6,334 nt of DNA from an uncultured Chlamydiae bacterium (GTDB lineage: Bacteria; Chlamydiota; Chlamydiia; Chlamydiales; Rhabdochlamydiaceae): NCBI GenBank assembly GCA_903867585.1, contig CAIPRZ010000064.1, positions 1-6,334 on the forward strand. Direction: 5' to 3'. The notes under the pieces were generated by a model, which ran no database searches, had not been told where the DNA came from, and was given only the letters and a program-made list of their open reading frames with translations. Made by a program: the position numbers and the translations under genes. Shown here piece by piece: positions 1 through 5,663 of this stretch (its first letter is position 1; each line of letters begins with the position of its first letter).

Positions 1-156
1 ATGTTCGATTGCAGAAATACCAGCAGTTTTAGGGATATGGTGAAAATAGATCTTCTTATTTTTGTGAAATAAGCTCTCATTAAAAAAGCTTTCTTCAGGT
101 TCTGCAAATACAGAAACTAGAGGCAGTAACAGTGATATAAATTTAAAAGATCTCAT
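1..156 (-). CDS. Sulfotransferase-like protein with signal peptide, 3' end beyond window (paralogue 1)
   Basis: The first 52 codons of a gene that runs off the left edge; no stop codon occurs in this stretch. The start is the ATG at 156-154, with AGGAAG four bases upstream. Residues 1-18 look like a Sec signal peptide: R2 and K5, then a hydrophobic core (LLLPLVSVFA), with likely cleavage VFA|EP. Residues 40-48 read HIPKTAGIS, the PAPS 5'-phosphosulfate-binding loop of Sulfotransfer_2-type enzymes. Over these 52 residues it aligns with the neighbouring 269-aa gene at about 43% identity with one single-residue gap, so the two are tandem paralogues. The family transfers sulfate from PAPS to hydroxyl groups, often on sugars. 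The target here is unknown. The 3'-phosphate-binding part lies outside the window, so whether the enzyme is complete cannot be judged. Confidence 0.8.
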   Translation of the reverse strand, partial: MRSFKFISLLLPLVSVFAEPEESFFNESLFHKNKKIYFHHIPKTAGISAIEH

Positions 157-196
157 ATATCTTCCTGGTTTAGAAAAAGATAGAAAAGATACCTAA
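157..196 (-). repeat. Conserved 40-bp leader, copy 1 (upstream of paralogue 1)
   Basis: This block directly precedes the start codon of the truncated sulfotransferase-like gene. It matches the block at 1060-1099, in front of the second paralogue, at 34 of 40 positions without gaps. Read on the minus strand it holds a pyrimidine-rich run (TCTATCTT), then CTAAACCAGGAA, which includes the Shine-Dalgarno AGGAAG at 166-161. In-frame reading upstream of the ATG reaches a TAG stop inside the block, so it is not an extension of the protein. I see no convincing -35/-10 pair in it. Confidence 0.75.
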
Positions 197-204
197 ATTG
201 TTTT

Positions 205-246
205 TATAAAAAAATAAAAACCCCAAAAAAGAGTAATCGGGGTTAA
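205..246 (-). terminator. Rho-independent terminator after the 269-aa sulfotransferase-like gene
   Basis: A few bases past the stop codon, the minus strand reads AACCCC (244-239), a loop, and GGGGTT (224-219), then a T-rich run broken by one A. The six Watson-Crick pairs can extend inward with G-U and A-U. The U-tract lies on the minus-strand side, so it ends transcription arriving from lplA and paralogue 2. Paralogue 1 downstream therefore needs its own promoter or read-through. Confidence 0.75.
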
Positions 247-249
247 TTC

Positions 250-1059
250 TTAGTGTTTTAGGTGAGGGAATCTTTGTAAAAATAGCTCTTTAGCAAATGT
301 ATAGAGCTCAATATCGGCCCAGTTTTCTTGGCGAAGTTTTTCTTCATCAAAGGAAAAATTAAGATTAGGTTTATTATAGGTTGTATTATCTTGAGGAACT
401 TTTTGACCATTAAAGAGGTGCATTTTTTTTGTGAGCTCATCTAAGGAATCTTGTAAATATTCGGTAAGCCCAAAGAACTCCAAATTATATTGGAGATTAT
501 GCATAGCGCTTTCAAGATGATCTTGCATGGCTATTGCGGGATCAAAAGGATTAAGAGAGCTTAAGTATAGGGTTTGGAAATTACATGTAGATGAAAGTTT
601 TAGTACGTTTTTGGCCACATTCTCAATTTTATCTATCGTTCCCATAAGATGATGGTATTTAACCATACTAATTTGTCTTTTTACTGGATTTCTAAGGATT
701 GTAAAAACAAGAGCTTTAGATGCAGAATTTTTTAAATAGAAAAAGGGAATATGTGAGGAGTAAAAGGTATAAGATTTTGAGGGTTTCAAAAGCTTAGCCA
801 ATTGCGGGAGTATATAGGGATCATTAGGATATCTTGGGGAAACATCGAAATTGCCTTTTTGTTTAGAATTAACACGATGCCCCTTCAGCCCAATATTTTT
901 AATAAAATAATGAATCGTTGAAGTTCCCGCTGTTTTAGGGATATGAAGAAAAAAAACATTCTTATTGAGAAAACAATCATCTTCTAAAAATTTTTCCTGA
1001 AATTCTTGTGAAAAAGAGAGGAGAGGAAATAAAAGAGCGCACACTTTAAATATATTCAT
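250..1059 (-). CDS. Sulfotransferase-like protein with signal peptide (paralogue 2)
   Basis: A 269-aa protein in the PAPS-dependent sulfotransferase superfamily, closest in style to the Sulfotransfer_2 / heparan sulfate 2-O type. Residues 36-47 (FFLHIPKTAGTS) form the 5'-phosphosulfate-binding loop, with K42 the expected key lysine. Residues 119-131 (FTILRNPVKRQIS) form the 3'-phosphate-binding element, with R123 and S131 eight apart as usual. H103 in SSHIPF sits where the family often has GHxPF. Residues 1-17 resemble a signal peptide (K5, hydrophobic core, likely SFS|QE). The start is the ATG at 1059 with AGGAAA four bases upstream. It lies 49 nt past lplA with no terminator between, so it may share the mnmG-lplA transcript, and a terminator follows its stop. 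The substrate is unknown: an envelope glycan or a host target are both possible. The family call is fairly secure; the activity is inferred. Confidence 0.75.
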   Translation of the reverse strand: MNIFKVCALLFPLLSFSQEFQEKFLEDDCFLNKNVFFLHIPKTAGTSTIHYFIKNIGLKGHRVNSKQKGNFDVSPRYPNDPYILPQLAKLLKPSKSYTFYSSHIPFFYLKNSASKALVFTILRNPVKRQISMVKYHHLMGTIDKIENVAKNVLKLSSTCNFQTLYLSSLNPFDPAIAMQDHLESAMHNLQYNLEFFGLTEYLQDSLDELTKKMHLFNGQKVPQDNTTYNKPNLNFSFDEEKLRQENWADIELYTFAKELFLQRFPHLKH

Positions 1060-1099
1060 ATACTTTCCTGGTTTAGAACAAGATAGAGAGGATACTTAA
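1060..1099 (-). repeat. Conserved 40-bp leader, copy 2 (upstream of paralogue 2)
   Basis: The second copy of the leader at 157-196, differing at six of 40 positions. It fills most of the 49-nt gap between the lplA stop and the start of the 269-aa sulfotransferase-like gene. It carries that gene's Shine-Dalgarno, AGGAAA at 1069-1064. Similarity ends near the lplA stop, so the leader and gene together look like the duplicated unit. Confidence 0.75.
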
Positions 1100-1108
1100 T
1101 TTTTTTTC

Positions 1109-1831
1109 TTAGTGCAAATTTAAATTTATATAATGAGTACTTGATCGTGAAGGTTCAAAACCTTGAGGCGCTTCTTCTAACTGTTCAAGAAGAAAAAAGG
1201 AGTCAAGCATAGAGACGAAATGGTTTAGAAAAGCTTCTTTAGATGAAAAGTAGGGTTTAAGGGTGCAGATAAAATCGGTATGAGAGCGACCTTCGCGATA
1301 CTCTGGGGTTTTAGAAGGGTGTTTTAATAAATTCATGAGACGAGGATCGTAATCCCATAAAAAGCTTGTGTGGTGTAGCCAGCGATCTTTTTTTATGTAC
1401 TGGGCGTTACCGCCAAATTTTTTATCATTAAAAATATAATCATTTTGTTTGAGCTGGAAAGGGAGATCGCAAAAGACTTTTTTATAAATACCTTCTGAGA
1501 ATTTAAAAATAGGCTCTGGGAAACAGGGGACTTGAGTTTCTTTGCTATTACAAATGAAGGTTATGAATAAGGTGTTTTCATCAATAACAACAGTCCCGCC
1601 ACCGCTAAAACGTTTAATCAGTGGGATTTTGGCCTCTTCTAATTTTTCTTCATAAACAAGATCCCCAACAACTCCAGAGATTCCCATGACGATACTGGGG
1701 GGTGAGCCTTGATTAATGATACAATAATTATCTGTGGTATCACGTAGTAAATATTCTTCCATCTTTAGTTGATCGAAGATAGAAACGTTATGAAGGGTAA
1801 TAACTTTTAAAGGAACCTTAGTGATTAGCAT
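1109..1831 (-). CDS. lplA: Lipoate-protein ligase A family protein
   Basis: A 240-aa protein of the LplA/LipB/BirA fold. It attaches lipoate to lysines of E2 subunits of pyruvate and 2-oxoglutarate dehydrogenase, and probably GcvH, in the cytoplasm through a lipoyl-AMP intermediate. Visible motifs are RFSGGGTVV (residues 74-82, the RRxxGGG loop), DKKFGGNAQ (136-144, with K138 aligning with the catalytic lysine) and HHTSFLWD (153-160). The N-terminal nucleotide-side loop reads VMGISG (48-53) instead of the GRxQ form of E. coli LplA. The length matches short LplA proteins lacking the E. coli C-terminal accessory domain. Its ATG lies inside the mnmG 3' end (7-nt overlap) and no Shine-Dalgarno is visible, which suggests translational coupling. 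Octanoyl- versus lipoyl-substrate choice cannot be read from the sequence. Confidence 0.9.
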   Translation of the reverse strand: MLITKVPLKVITLHNVSIFDQLKMEEYLLRDTTDNYCIINQGSPPSIVMGISGVVGDLVYEEKLEEAKIPLIKRFSGGGTVVIDENTLFITFICNSKETQVPCFPEPIFKFSEGIYKKVFCDLPFQLKQNDYIFNDKKFGGNAQYIKKDRWLHHTSFLWDYDPRLMNLLKHPSKTPEYREGRSHTDFICTLKPYFSSKEAFLNHFVSMLDSFFLLEQLEEAPQGFEPSRSSTHYINLNLH

Positions 1832-3672
1832 GGGCAGGTGCTTAAATATTGTCGAGCTTCTATGTGTAAAAGGAGAATTGATAGATCAGCTGCGGATACA
1901 CCATTAATTTTTGAAGCATGTCCTAAATGGGTAGGAGTAAATTTTTTGAGCTTTTCACGGGCTTCAGAGCATAAACCATGGACCTCATCGTAATTAAGAA
2001 GTGAGGGGATTTTAACATTTTCAATTTTGGATAAACGGCCCACTTCTTGAGATTGGCGTGTTATGTAGCCTGAATATTTAGCTTCGATTTCCATTTGTTT
2101 ATCGATTTCAAGATCGATGAAGTTTAATAGATCCGGATATAAAGCCCTTAAGGTAGAAAGAGTGCTTTCCGGTCTTGAAAGCCATTGATAAAGCTGGACG
2201 CTTTTACCTTCTATTGAGCGATAGGTTTTCTTAAAACTTTCAAGCGTTTCATTGATAGTATTTGTTTTTAGATCGAGCCTAATTTTTTGCTTCTCATCTA
2301 TAAGGCCCAATTGATAACCGTACTTTCTAAGTCTTAAATCAGCATTATCTTGGCGAAGTAGTAATCTAAATTCAGCCCGAGAGGTAAACATCCGATAAGG
2401 TTCATCAAGCTGTTTTGTCACAAGATCATCAATCATCACAGCAAGATAGGCTTCAGAGCGGTGCAGGGTAAATGGCTCTTTATTTTGAACTTTTAATGAA
2501 GCATTGATACCAGCTAAAAGCCCCTGACCGGCAGCTTCTTCATAACCAGTTGTTCCATTGATTTGTCCTGCAAGATAGAGTCCTTCTACATTAAAGGTCT
2601 CTAAGGTCGGTTTAAGGTGGCCACTTTTCACATAGTCGTATTCAATAGCATAGGCTGGACGCATGATTTCGGCTTTTTCTAATCCTTCAATCGAGTGAAG
2701 CATAGCCATTTGAACGTCGAACGGTAGAGAGGATGAAATACCATTAACATAGATTTCGTCAGTATCCAACCCTTCCGGTTCAAGGAACAGTTGGTGGCGA
2801 TCTTTTTCTTTAAAGCGGACCATTTTATCTTCAATCGAAGGACAGTATCTTGGACCGATACCTTTAATTAATCCTGCATAAAGAGGAGATTTATAGAGGT
2901 TATCTAAAACAATTTTTTGAGTTTCTCTATTGGTGTAAGCGATGTAGCAGGGAACTTTTCTTAAAGAGTCTGTTTCGGGAGCGTCGTATGAAAATAATAC
3001 CCCTTCATCCCCATATTGAGCTTCGAATTTAGAAAAGTCGACGCTGCGAGCATGAATTCGAGGAGGAGTTCCAGTTTTAAGTCTACCAAGCTCAAATCCT
3101 AAATCTCTAAGAGATTGAGAAAGTCCTATACTTGGCTGATCACCAGCTCTTCCACCAGGATAGTTTACGGATCCCACATGGATGGTACCTTTCATAAAAG
3201 TTCCAGATGAAATGATAACAGTCTTTGAGGAATAAAATATTCCTTCCAACGTTAAAACCCCTTTTAGCTGGCCCTCTTCGACAATAATTTTTTCTATAGT
3301 GCCTTGTTTGATGAAAAGATTAGCTGTATTTTCAAGCTTTTTTTTCATGGTCGTTTGATAGACTAATTTATCAGCCTGAGATCGAGGAGACCATACCGCC
3401 GGACCTCTTGAAGCGTTTAGCATTCTATATTGAATCGCTGAAGAATCAGCCACCTTGCCCATGATACCGCCTAAGGCGTCAATTTCACGGACAATGTGAC
3501 CTTTAGCTGTACCGCCGATGGCAGGATTACAGCTCATTTTGCCGATGGTATCCAGGCTCATCGTCAGTAAGAGCGTTTTTGATCCCATAACAGCAGAGGC
3601 ATGACAAGCCTCACAGCCTGCATGACCTGCTCCTATAACAATCACATCAAATGTTTCTGGATACGTCCACAT
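1825..3672 (-). CDS. mnmG: tRNA uridine-5-carboxymethylaminomethyl(34) modification enzyme MnmG (GidA)
   Basis: A 615-aa FAD protein that, with the GTPase MnmE, installs the (carboxymethyl)aminomethyl group at C5 of wobble U34 in several tRNAs. The N-terminal FAD site is VIVIGAGHAGCEA (residues 10-22). SCNPAIGG (47-54) holds C48, matching E. coli Cys47. GRLKTGTPPR (196-205) is conserved. Both family signatures are present: GPRYCPSIEDKMVRF (273-287), with C277 matching the E. coli catalytic cysteine, and AGQINGTTGYEEAAGQG (368-384). The C-terminal MnmE-binding part ends in FTPTHLGHASKINGVSAADL (578-597). The length is normal for the long MnmG form. The ATG at 3672 follows the stop of the small basic gene by 3 nt, and its ribosome entry site lies within that gene. 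The 3' end overlaps lplA by 7 nt. All expected catalytic residues are intact. Confidence 0.97.
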   Translation of the reverse strand: MWTYPETFDVIVIGAGHAGCEACHASAVMGSKTLLLTMSLDTIGKMSCNPAIGGTAKGHIVREIDALGGIMGKVADSSAIQYRMLNASRGPAVWSPRSQADKLVYQTTMKKKLENTANLFIKQGTIEKIIVEEGQLKGVLTLEGIFYSSKTVIISSGTFMKGTIHVGSVNYPGGRAGDQPSIGLSQSLRDLGFELGRLKTGTPPRIHARSVDFSKFEAQYGDEGVLFSYDAPETDSLRKVPCYIAYTNRETQKIVLDNLYKSPLYAGLIKGIGPRYCPSIEDKMVRFKEKDRHQLFLEPEGLDTDEIYVNGISSSLPFDVQMAMLHSIEGLEKAEIMRPAYAIEYDYVKSGHLKPTLETFNVEGLYLAGQINGTTGYEEAAGQGLLAGINASLKVQNKEPFTLHRSEAYLAVMIDDLVTKQLDEPYRMFTSRAEFRLLLRQDNADLRLRKYGYQLGLIDEKQKIRLDLKTNTINETLESFKKTYRSIEGKSVQLYQWLSRPESTLSTLRALYPDLLNFIDLEIDKQMEIEAKYSGYITRQSQEVGRLSKIENVKIPSLLNYDEVHGLCSEAREKLKKFTPTHLGHASKINGVSAADLSILLLHIEARQYLSTCPC

Positions 3673-3675
3673 AAT

Positions 3676-3765
3676 TTATTTTTTCTTGTGTCGGTCTCTT
3701 CTACGGCGTTTTTTACGCTTATGCTTAGCGATTTTCGCCTTTCTTTTCTTTTTTACAGATGACAT
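3676..3765 (-). CDS. 29-aa AURKAIP1/COX24-type basic protein, probable small-subunit ribosomal protein
   Basis: A 29-codon gene starting MSSVKKKRK and ending RRDRHKKK, with 19 of 29 residues Lys or Arg. It matches the short bacterial AURKAIP1/COX24-domain proteins (DUF1713). Bacteroidetes members have the same core, a HKRKKR run followed by a NRHKKK-like tail. The family is related to mitochondrial mS38 (yeast Cox24, human AURKAIP1) and to mycobacterial bS22, which bind 16S-type rRNA near the decoding region. GGAG lies nine bases before the ATG, a good Shine-Dalgarno. It is the first gene of the cluster with mnmG, separated by 3 nt, so the two are very likely co-translated. It is easily missed because of its size. 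The family call is firm; ribosome membership is inferred from homologues. Confidence 0.88.
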   Translation of the reverse strand: MSSVKKKRKAKIAKHKRKKRRRRDRHKKK

Positions 3766-3866
3766 GTCTTATTACTCCAATGCCGCAAAACGCGATTAGA
3801 CAGATTAAAGATTACCACAAGAAAAATAAACCGTCTAGAAACAAGCCATAGTGATAAAATTAATTT
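3766..3866 (-). promoter_or_regulatory. Putative promoter region of the basic protein-mnmG-lplA cluster
   Basis: A roughly 100-bp non-coding stretch between the inverted repeat after dnaB and the 29-aa gene. The best sigma-70-like pair on the minus strand is TAGACG (3837-3832, four of six to TTGACA) and TAATCT (3814-3809, three of six to TATAAT), 17 bp apart. This would give a leader of about 40 nt. The match is modest. The position is persuasive because dnaB appears to terminate just upstream. Confidence 0.35.
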
Positions 3867-3922
3867 AAATATTTAATTACCTTTAAGTCTTTTGAAATAA
3901 GCCTAAAGGTAATTAAATATTT
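3867..3922 (-). terminator. 19-bp perfect inverted repeat after dnaB, probable terminator
   Basis: The arms at 3867-3885 and 3904-3922 are exact reverse complements around an 18-nt loop, starting 3 nt beyond the dnaB stop codon. In RNA this makes a long, mostly A-U hairpin with a small G-C patch (ACC/GGT). The sequence past it on the minus strand is AT-rich but has no uninterrupted U-run longer than four. It is therefore an imperfect intrinsic terminator and could instead be a 3'-end stabilising hairpin. Its perfection argues for function. Confidence 0.6.
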
Positions 3923-3925
3923 TAT

Positions 3926-5368
3926 TTATCTTGGGGAAAAGGCACTGAAAGGATCTGGCTTGGAGCCTTTAGTAGGAGTATCGGTAATAGCTGGACCCAC
4001 ATAGTTAGCAAACTGGGTAATTTCTTTACGGAAGGTTAAATTAACAGTTCCCACACCGCCATGGCGGTTTTTCGCCACAATAAGTTCTGCTTGCCCTGGT
4101 TTATCATAGGGGTCGTAGTATTCTCTTCTGAGTAAAAACATAACACAGTCAGCATCTTGCTCGATGGATCCACTTTCTCTAAGATCGCTCATCATTGGAC
4201 GATGACCAGGTCTTTCTTCAACTTTACGGGACAGTTGAGACAAACAGATGATGGGAATATCAAGTTCCCTTGCCAGTGTTTTTAAAAGTCTTGAGATTTC
4301 TGAGATCTCATTTTGTCTATTATCCCCAGAGCTTTTAGAGGTGGTTCCTGAAATCAATTGGAGGTAGTCGATGATAAGGATTTCAATTTTATGAGCCTCT
4401 TTCATTCTGCGTGCCCGAACCCGAATATCAGAGATTTTAAGTCCAGGATGGTCATCGATTACCATCTGTCCTTTTTGCATTTGATGAACAGCCCCTACCA
4501 CTTTTTGATACTCATGTCCTGTTAAAGAGCCCTGCTTAATTTTGGCAGATTCTATTTCAGATTGAGAGCAAATTAAGCGATGAACAAGTTGATCAGCGGT
4601 CATTTCTAAAGAAAAGATTCCGACGGGGAGATTGAGTTTGAAACAGATGTTTTCAGCAATATTTAAAGCAAGAGCTGTTTTTCCCATGGCAGGACGAGCT
4701 GCAAGAATAAATAAATTAGATTTTCCAAGACCTCCGATCAATTTGTCTAAATCCAAAAAAAGAGAAGGCAACCCTTCAAGGGCTAGCTCTTCTTTTCCAT
4801 GAATTTTAAACTTTTCCTGTTTTTCTTGAAGTTCTTTAAGAAAAGGAATTTTGAGGACCGATTTATTTCCAGATAAAATGTCTTTTATATGTTGCCAGGT
4901 TGTGGAAGCGGCTGTTTGTGAAATGGCAAAAAATTTAGCTTGAGCTTCATCTAAACTGACATAAACATCATCAGGCTCTTCAAGAGCTACTTTTTCAATC
5001 TCTTTACAGGTAGAAATCATGCGGCGTAAAACCGCTTTAGACTTGATCACTTCACAATATTCTTCAATATAAGCCGATGTTCCAGCATAACCAATTAAAG
5101 TATTGAGATAGGCGATACCTCCAATGGCTTGGAGCTTATCTTGCCGTTTTAATTCTTCTGATGTTAGTAAAAGATCTGAAGGTTTATCTTGCCGATAGGC
5201 GCTTTGTAAAATTTCAAAGATCATCCGATGTTCAGGAAAATAAAAGTCTAACGGATTCAAACTATCAGCGCCGATATTGAGAGCATTGACGTTAGAAAGC
5301 ATACAACCTAGAACCATCATCTCAGATTCTTTAGATTGAGGGGCGTTATGTAGGGGAGAAACACTCAT
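3926..5368 (-). CDS. dnaB: Replicative DNA helicase DnaB
   Basis: A 480-aa hexameric 5'-3' helicase that unwinds DNA at the replication fork and contacts primase through its N-terminal domain. That domain spans about residues 8-110 (PQSKESEMMVLGCML near its start). The RecA-like motor carries Walker A at AARPAMGKT (223-231, K230), the catalytic glutamate in SLEM (E255), Walker B at ILIIDYLQL (330-338, D334) and the SQLSRKVEERP loop (377-387). It also has DLRESGSIEQDAD (395-407) and the arginine-finger segment VAKNRHGG (431-438, R435). Length is usual and no intein interrupts the motifs. The start is supported by AAGGA six bases upstream of the ATG and by family N-terminus length. The gene begins about 36 nt past the tRNA terminator, and no clear promoter fits in that gap. 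Its 3' end is the 19-bp inverted repeat. Confidence 0.97.
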   Translation of the reverse strand: MSVSPLHNAPQSKESEMMVLGCMLSNVNALNIGADSLNPLDFYFPEHRMIFEILQSAYRQDKPSDLLLTSEELKRQDKLQAIGGIAYLNTLIGYAGTSAYIEEYCEVIKSKAVLRRMISTCKEIEKVALEEPDDVYVSLDEAQAKFFAISQTAASTTWQHIKDILSGNKSVLKIPFLKELQEKQEKFKIHGKEELALEGLPSLFLDLDKLIGGLGKSNLFILAARPAMGKTALALNIAENICFKLNLPVGIFSLEMTADQLVHRLICSQSEIESAKIKQGSLTGHEYQKVVGAVHQMQKGQMVIDDHPGLKISDIRVRARRMKEAHKIEILIIDYLQLISGTTSKSSGDNRQNEISEISRLLKTLARELDIPIICLSQLSRKVEERPGHRPMMSDLRESGSIEQDADCVMFLLRREYYDPYDKPGQAELIVAKNRHGGVGTVNLTFRKEITQFANYVGPAITDTPTKGSKPDPFSAFSPR

Positions 5369-5404
5369 ATTGATCCTTCGTGATGTTCAAGATCATCCAT
5401 AACA

Positions 5405-5443
5405 CAAAAAAGAAAAAGCCTTGAAGTATTAATTCAAGGCTTT
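5405..5443 (-). terminator. Strong Rho-independent terminator of tRNA-Ser
   Basis: Eleven-base perfect arms, AAAGCCTTGAA (minus 5443-5433) and TTCAAGGCTTT (5425-5415), enclose a 7-nt loop. They are followed on the minus strand by TTCTTTTTT. The hairpin starts four bases after the tRNA acceptor stem. It ends the tRNA transcript immediately upstream of dnaB. Confidence 0.92.
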
Positions 5444-5447
5444 AGGT

Positions 5448-5536
5448 AGGAAAGAGAGGGATTCGAACCCTCGGTACCCAATTAAGGGTACGCGTCCTTA
5501 GCAGGGACGTGCCTTCGACCACTCAGCCATCTTTCC
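5448..5536 (-). tRNA. tRNA-Ser, anticodon GCU (reads AGC/AGU)
   Basis: A full class II tRNA cloverleaf. The acceptor GGAAAGA (5536-5530) pairs with TCTTTCC (5455-5449). The anticodon stem CGTCC/GGACG encloses CTGCTAA, with anticodon GCT at 5502-5500. The long variable arm has a 6-bp stem (GTACCC/GGGTAC) typical of serine. The T-arm is GAGGG-TTCGAAT-CCCTC. CCA is not encoded, since TACC follows. The discriminator position is T, whereas bacterial tRNA-Ser normally has G73. I included this base in the coordinates. Confidence 0.97.
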
Positions 5537-5556
5537 AGAAGAATAATTCTGGCAAA

Positions 5557-5586
5557 AGTGTAGGTTTTTATCTCTTTTTTCGCCAA
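5557..5586 (-). promoter_or_regulatory. Probable sigma-70-type promoter for tRNA-Ser
   Basis: On the minus strand TTGGCG (5586-5581) and TACACT (5562-5557) lie 18 bp apart, each matching four of six consensus bases. Transcription would start a few bases before the short hairpin (5552-5535) that touches the tRNA 5' end. The position, about 20 bp upstream of the mature tRNA, fits a tRNA promoter. Confidence 0.5.
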
Positions 5587-5612
5587 CTTAAAAGGAGTAC
5601 ATAAGAAGCATT

Positions 5613-5644
5613 AAAAAAATTTAAATATTATAATAAATTTTTTT
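5613..5644. other. A/T-only inverted repeat between the SIMPL gene and tRNA-Ser
   Basis: The 11-bp arms AAAAAAATTTA (5613-5623) and TAAATTTTTTT (5634-5644) flank a 10-nt A/T loop. It sits about 20-50 nt past the SIMPL-gene stop and could be a weak terminator. It could also be an AT-rich upstream element for the tRNA promoter, since runs of A and T of this kind commonly stimulate stable-RNA promoters. A TATAAT occurs on the minus strand at 5632-5627, but no -35 is well placed. Confidence 0.4.
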
Positions 5645-5663
5645 TTATCAAAAAGCGCAGGTT

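Noticed and set aside
157..204. Promoter for paralogue 1 inside the conserved leader
   Set aside because: TATCTT could serve as a -10, but the sequence about 17 bp upstream in both copies is A-rich with no -35 resemblance. I kept the block as a conserved leader only.
258..440. A 60-codon minus-strand frame inside the 269-aa sulfotransferase-like gene
   Set aside because: It lies wholly within a gene with clear family motifs, in another frame, has low-complexity composition, and shows no independent ribosome site or family resemblance.
1..1099. The tandem sulfotransferase-like genes as part of an insertion sequence
   Set aside because: There is no transposase and there are no terminal inverted repeats. 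The shared leader is a direct repeat tied to each start codon, as expected from gene duplication.
5473..5492. Palindromic GTACCC/GGGTAC hairpin as a regulatory element
   Set aside because: It is the long variable arm of the tRNA-Ser.
5448..5536. tRNA-Ser as an attachment site for an integrated element
   Set aside because: No integrase, phage-like gene or direct repeat of the tRNA 3' end is visible on either side, and the flanks are core genes.
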